Source of the DNA: Neelides folsomi
Taxonomy: Eukaryota; Arthropoda; Collembola; Neelipleona; Neelidae
DNA length: 64,000 bases
NCBI GenBank assembly: GCA_034687125.1
Contig: JAQGBZ010000006.1
Location: 124,001-188,000 of the forward strand
Direction of reading: 5' to 3'
The translations under genes were made by a program, and so were the position numbers. Below, in pieces: positions 62,675-64,000 of this stretch. Position 1 is the stretch's first letter, and every line of letters begins with the position of its first letter. The notes below the pieces were generated by a model. It was not told where the DNA came from, did not search any database, and was given only the letters and a program-made list of their open reading frames with translations.

Positions 62675-64000
62675 ATTTTCTACACAAAACTCAAAATTAA
62701 ACAAGTTCAATCTATCCAAACTTACTTTGTTCCCCAATATTATATAAATAATTTAATACTCAACAATGCAACAATAACTCTGAACTCAAATGCTAAAAAA
62801 AAGTTGTAGACAAATAAAACTTAACTGTTTCTGTATAAAATAAATATTTGCACTCACTGAAGTAATTGCAGTATTAATTTCATATAATTTTGTTCTTTTG
62901 GCATTTTGCATATCTGTATATTTATACCGCAGCAATTGCTTTCATAACTTTCACGCTATGCTTTCCCTTTATTTGAAAGCAACATTTAATTTGAGGTTAG
63001 CAGAAGGAATTAGCAAAAAAAATCCACAATTAAGCAAGCAAGGACAAGTCTGTAAAGAATAATAAAAAAATATGGATTAAAATCAAGAAAATACTTTATG
63101 TAAGAATTTAAAAATATTATTTTTTCATCTCTTTGATATTTATTTTTCATCTTTATTCATTACATGTCATGATGTCATCATTGGGATAATAGACTAGCCA
63201 CACAAATATTTTGCAACCATTAAGTTAATATAGGAAAGGTAAACCATTTGGAGATACTTACAGTTAAAGTTAGATTAAAACTTTTTATTTTATAACATTG
63301 AATTGGAACGTTTATAGTGAATTCTTAGTGCACCATTTATAATATTAGAGATTCTTGTTATAGTATTAAGTAATTAACCACATTTATTAATAATGTATTT
63401 TTTACTTTTAACAATTAACTACTCTATAATATTTGCGTTTTAACATACTTCACGATTCATTATTATTATTATATCTGTATATAATACTATTGGTATCTGT
63501 ATTTAAGTGACCCTCAATCCTCCTTTACTTTCATTGTCAATTAATACATTTAGAATGTGATTAATACGTATTTAACTTGGACTAGAATTTTTACATGGTA
63601 GGATACATAGGTCATTGGTTATTTTATTAGGTAATTCATGATATTACTTATAATTATGTTTTATATATTTAGAACGTATTATACATAGTACCTTACAATA
63701 AATAACACATTCTTGTACAATTTTATATACTTACGTGTTGCACCGATTTGCAGCTCAAATAATATTAAATAATAATTTAATAAGCTTTATATCTTTTAAG
63801 TTGTGCATTTTTGAATAAGGTCATTAACGAAATCAGATTTATATTTTAACAAAAAATGCTCACGGTAAATAATCTTTCATTAAAATAATGGTTTTTGGGA
63901 ATAAGGTTGACGCTAACAAAACTACTAACAATTTGGTTCCTTCAACACAAATGTAATAATATAAAAAGTTAATAAAGAGCAAAGTAGACGAGCTAAATCT
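62675..64000. other. Terminal spacer
   Basis: Very AT-rich sequence after the last gene. Several AATAAA hexamers occur, for instance near 62839-62844, that could end the preceding transcript. No gene, RNA or repeat family is supported. Confidence 0.4.

Noticed and set aside
1-64000. CRISPR array, prophage, integron or other bacterial system
   Set aside because: All genes are spliced animal genes; there is no array of equal repeats and spacers and no prokaryotic gene.

Overview
The window is eukaryotic nuclear DNA and looks like an arthropod: AT-rich, protein genes split into many exons by short (about 45-600 nt) GT-AG introns, AT-rich spacers, and orthologues of animal genes (RSF1, MCTP, AP-3 delta, SLC19, SLC35E1, HSDL2, GH16/GNBP-like, an insect-style carboxylesterase). 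A hexapod such as a springtail is my best guess, but this is inference; no species marker was seen. All gene models below were built by hand by joining reading frames at splice sites with matching phase, and every exon chain closes to a whole number of codons.

Layout: 1-0.87 kb spacer with a candidate RSF1 5' UTR intron; 0.87-8.27 kb (+) RSF1-like chromatin remodelling subunit (15 exons, 1956 aa); 8.75-9.06 kb a near-palindromic MITE; 10.28-14.42 kb (+) four-finger matrin/U1-type zinc finger nuclear protein; 15.35-19.07 kb (-) secreted carboxylesterase-like protein with an abnormal oxyanion-hole region; 19.96-22.54 kb (-) SLC19 folate/thiamine carrier; 22.5-30.8 kb gene-free, low-information DNA that may hold upstream exons or control elements; 30.77-38.03 kb (+) MCTP, a three-C2-domain, two-membrane-segment protein; 40.43-41.41 kb (-) GH16-like beta-glucan-binding protein whose catalytic motif is degraded; 42.99-46.64 kb (+) AP-3 delta without the C-terminal ear; 46.87-52.82 kb (-) an unrecognised secreted protein ending in one Ig domain; 52.8-56.85 kb spacer; 56.85-57.80 kb (+) an HSDL2 relative whose dehydrogenase domain has collapsed while its SCP2 domain is kept; 58.44-59.95 kb (+) SLC35E1-like transporter; 60.77-62.67 kb (+) an unrecognised, highly charged coiled-coil-prone protein; then spacer to 64 kb.

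The genes do not form an operon or a recognisable pathway: this is an ordinary, fairly gene-dense chromosomal segment with genes on both strands. I did not find a new multi-gene system. The most rewarding items are single-gene oddities: the HSDL2 remnant with intact splicing and SCP2 domain, the ear-less AP-3 delta, the esterase with a missing HGG loop and a possible 21-nt micro-exon lacking a normal acceptor, the GH16 protein with EVNIAK in place of EIDIME, the MCTP GC-AG intron and degenerate C2B, the orphan genes at 46.9-52.8 and 60.8-62.7 kb, and the palindromic MITE.
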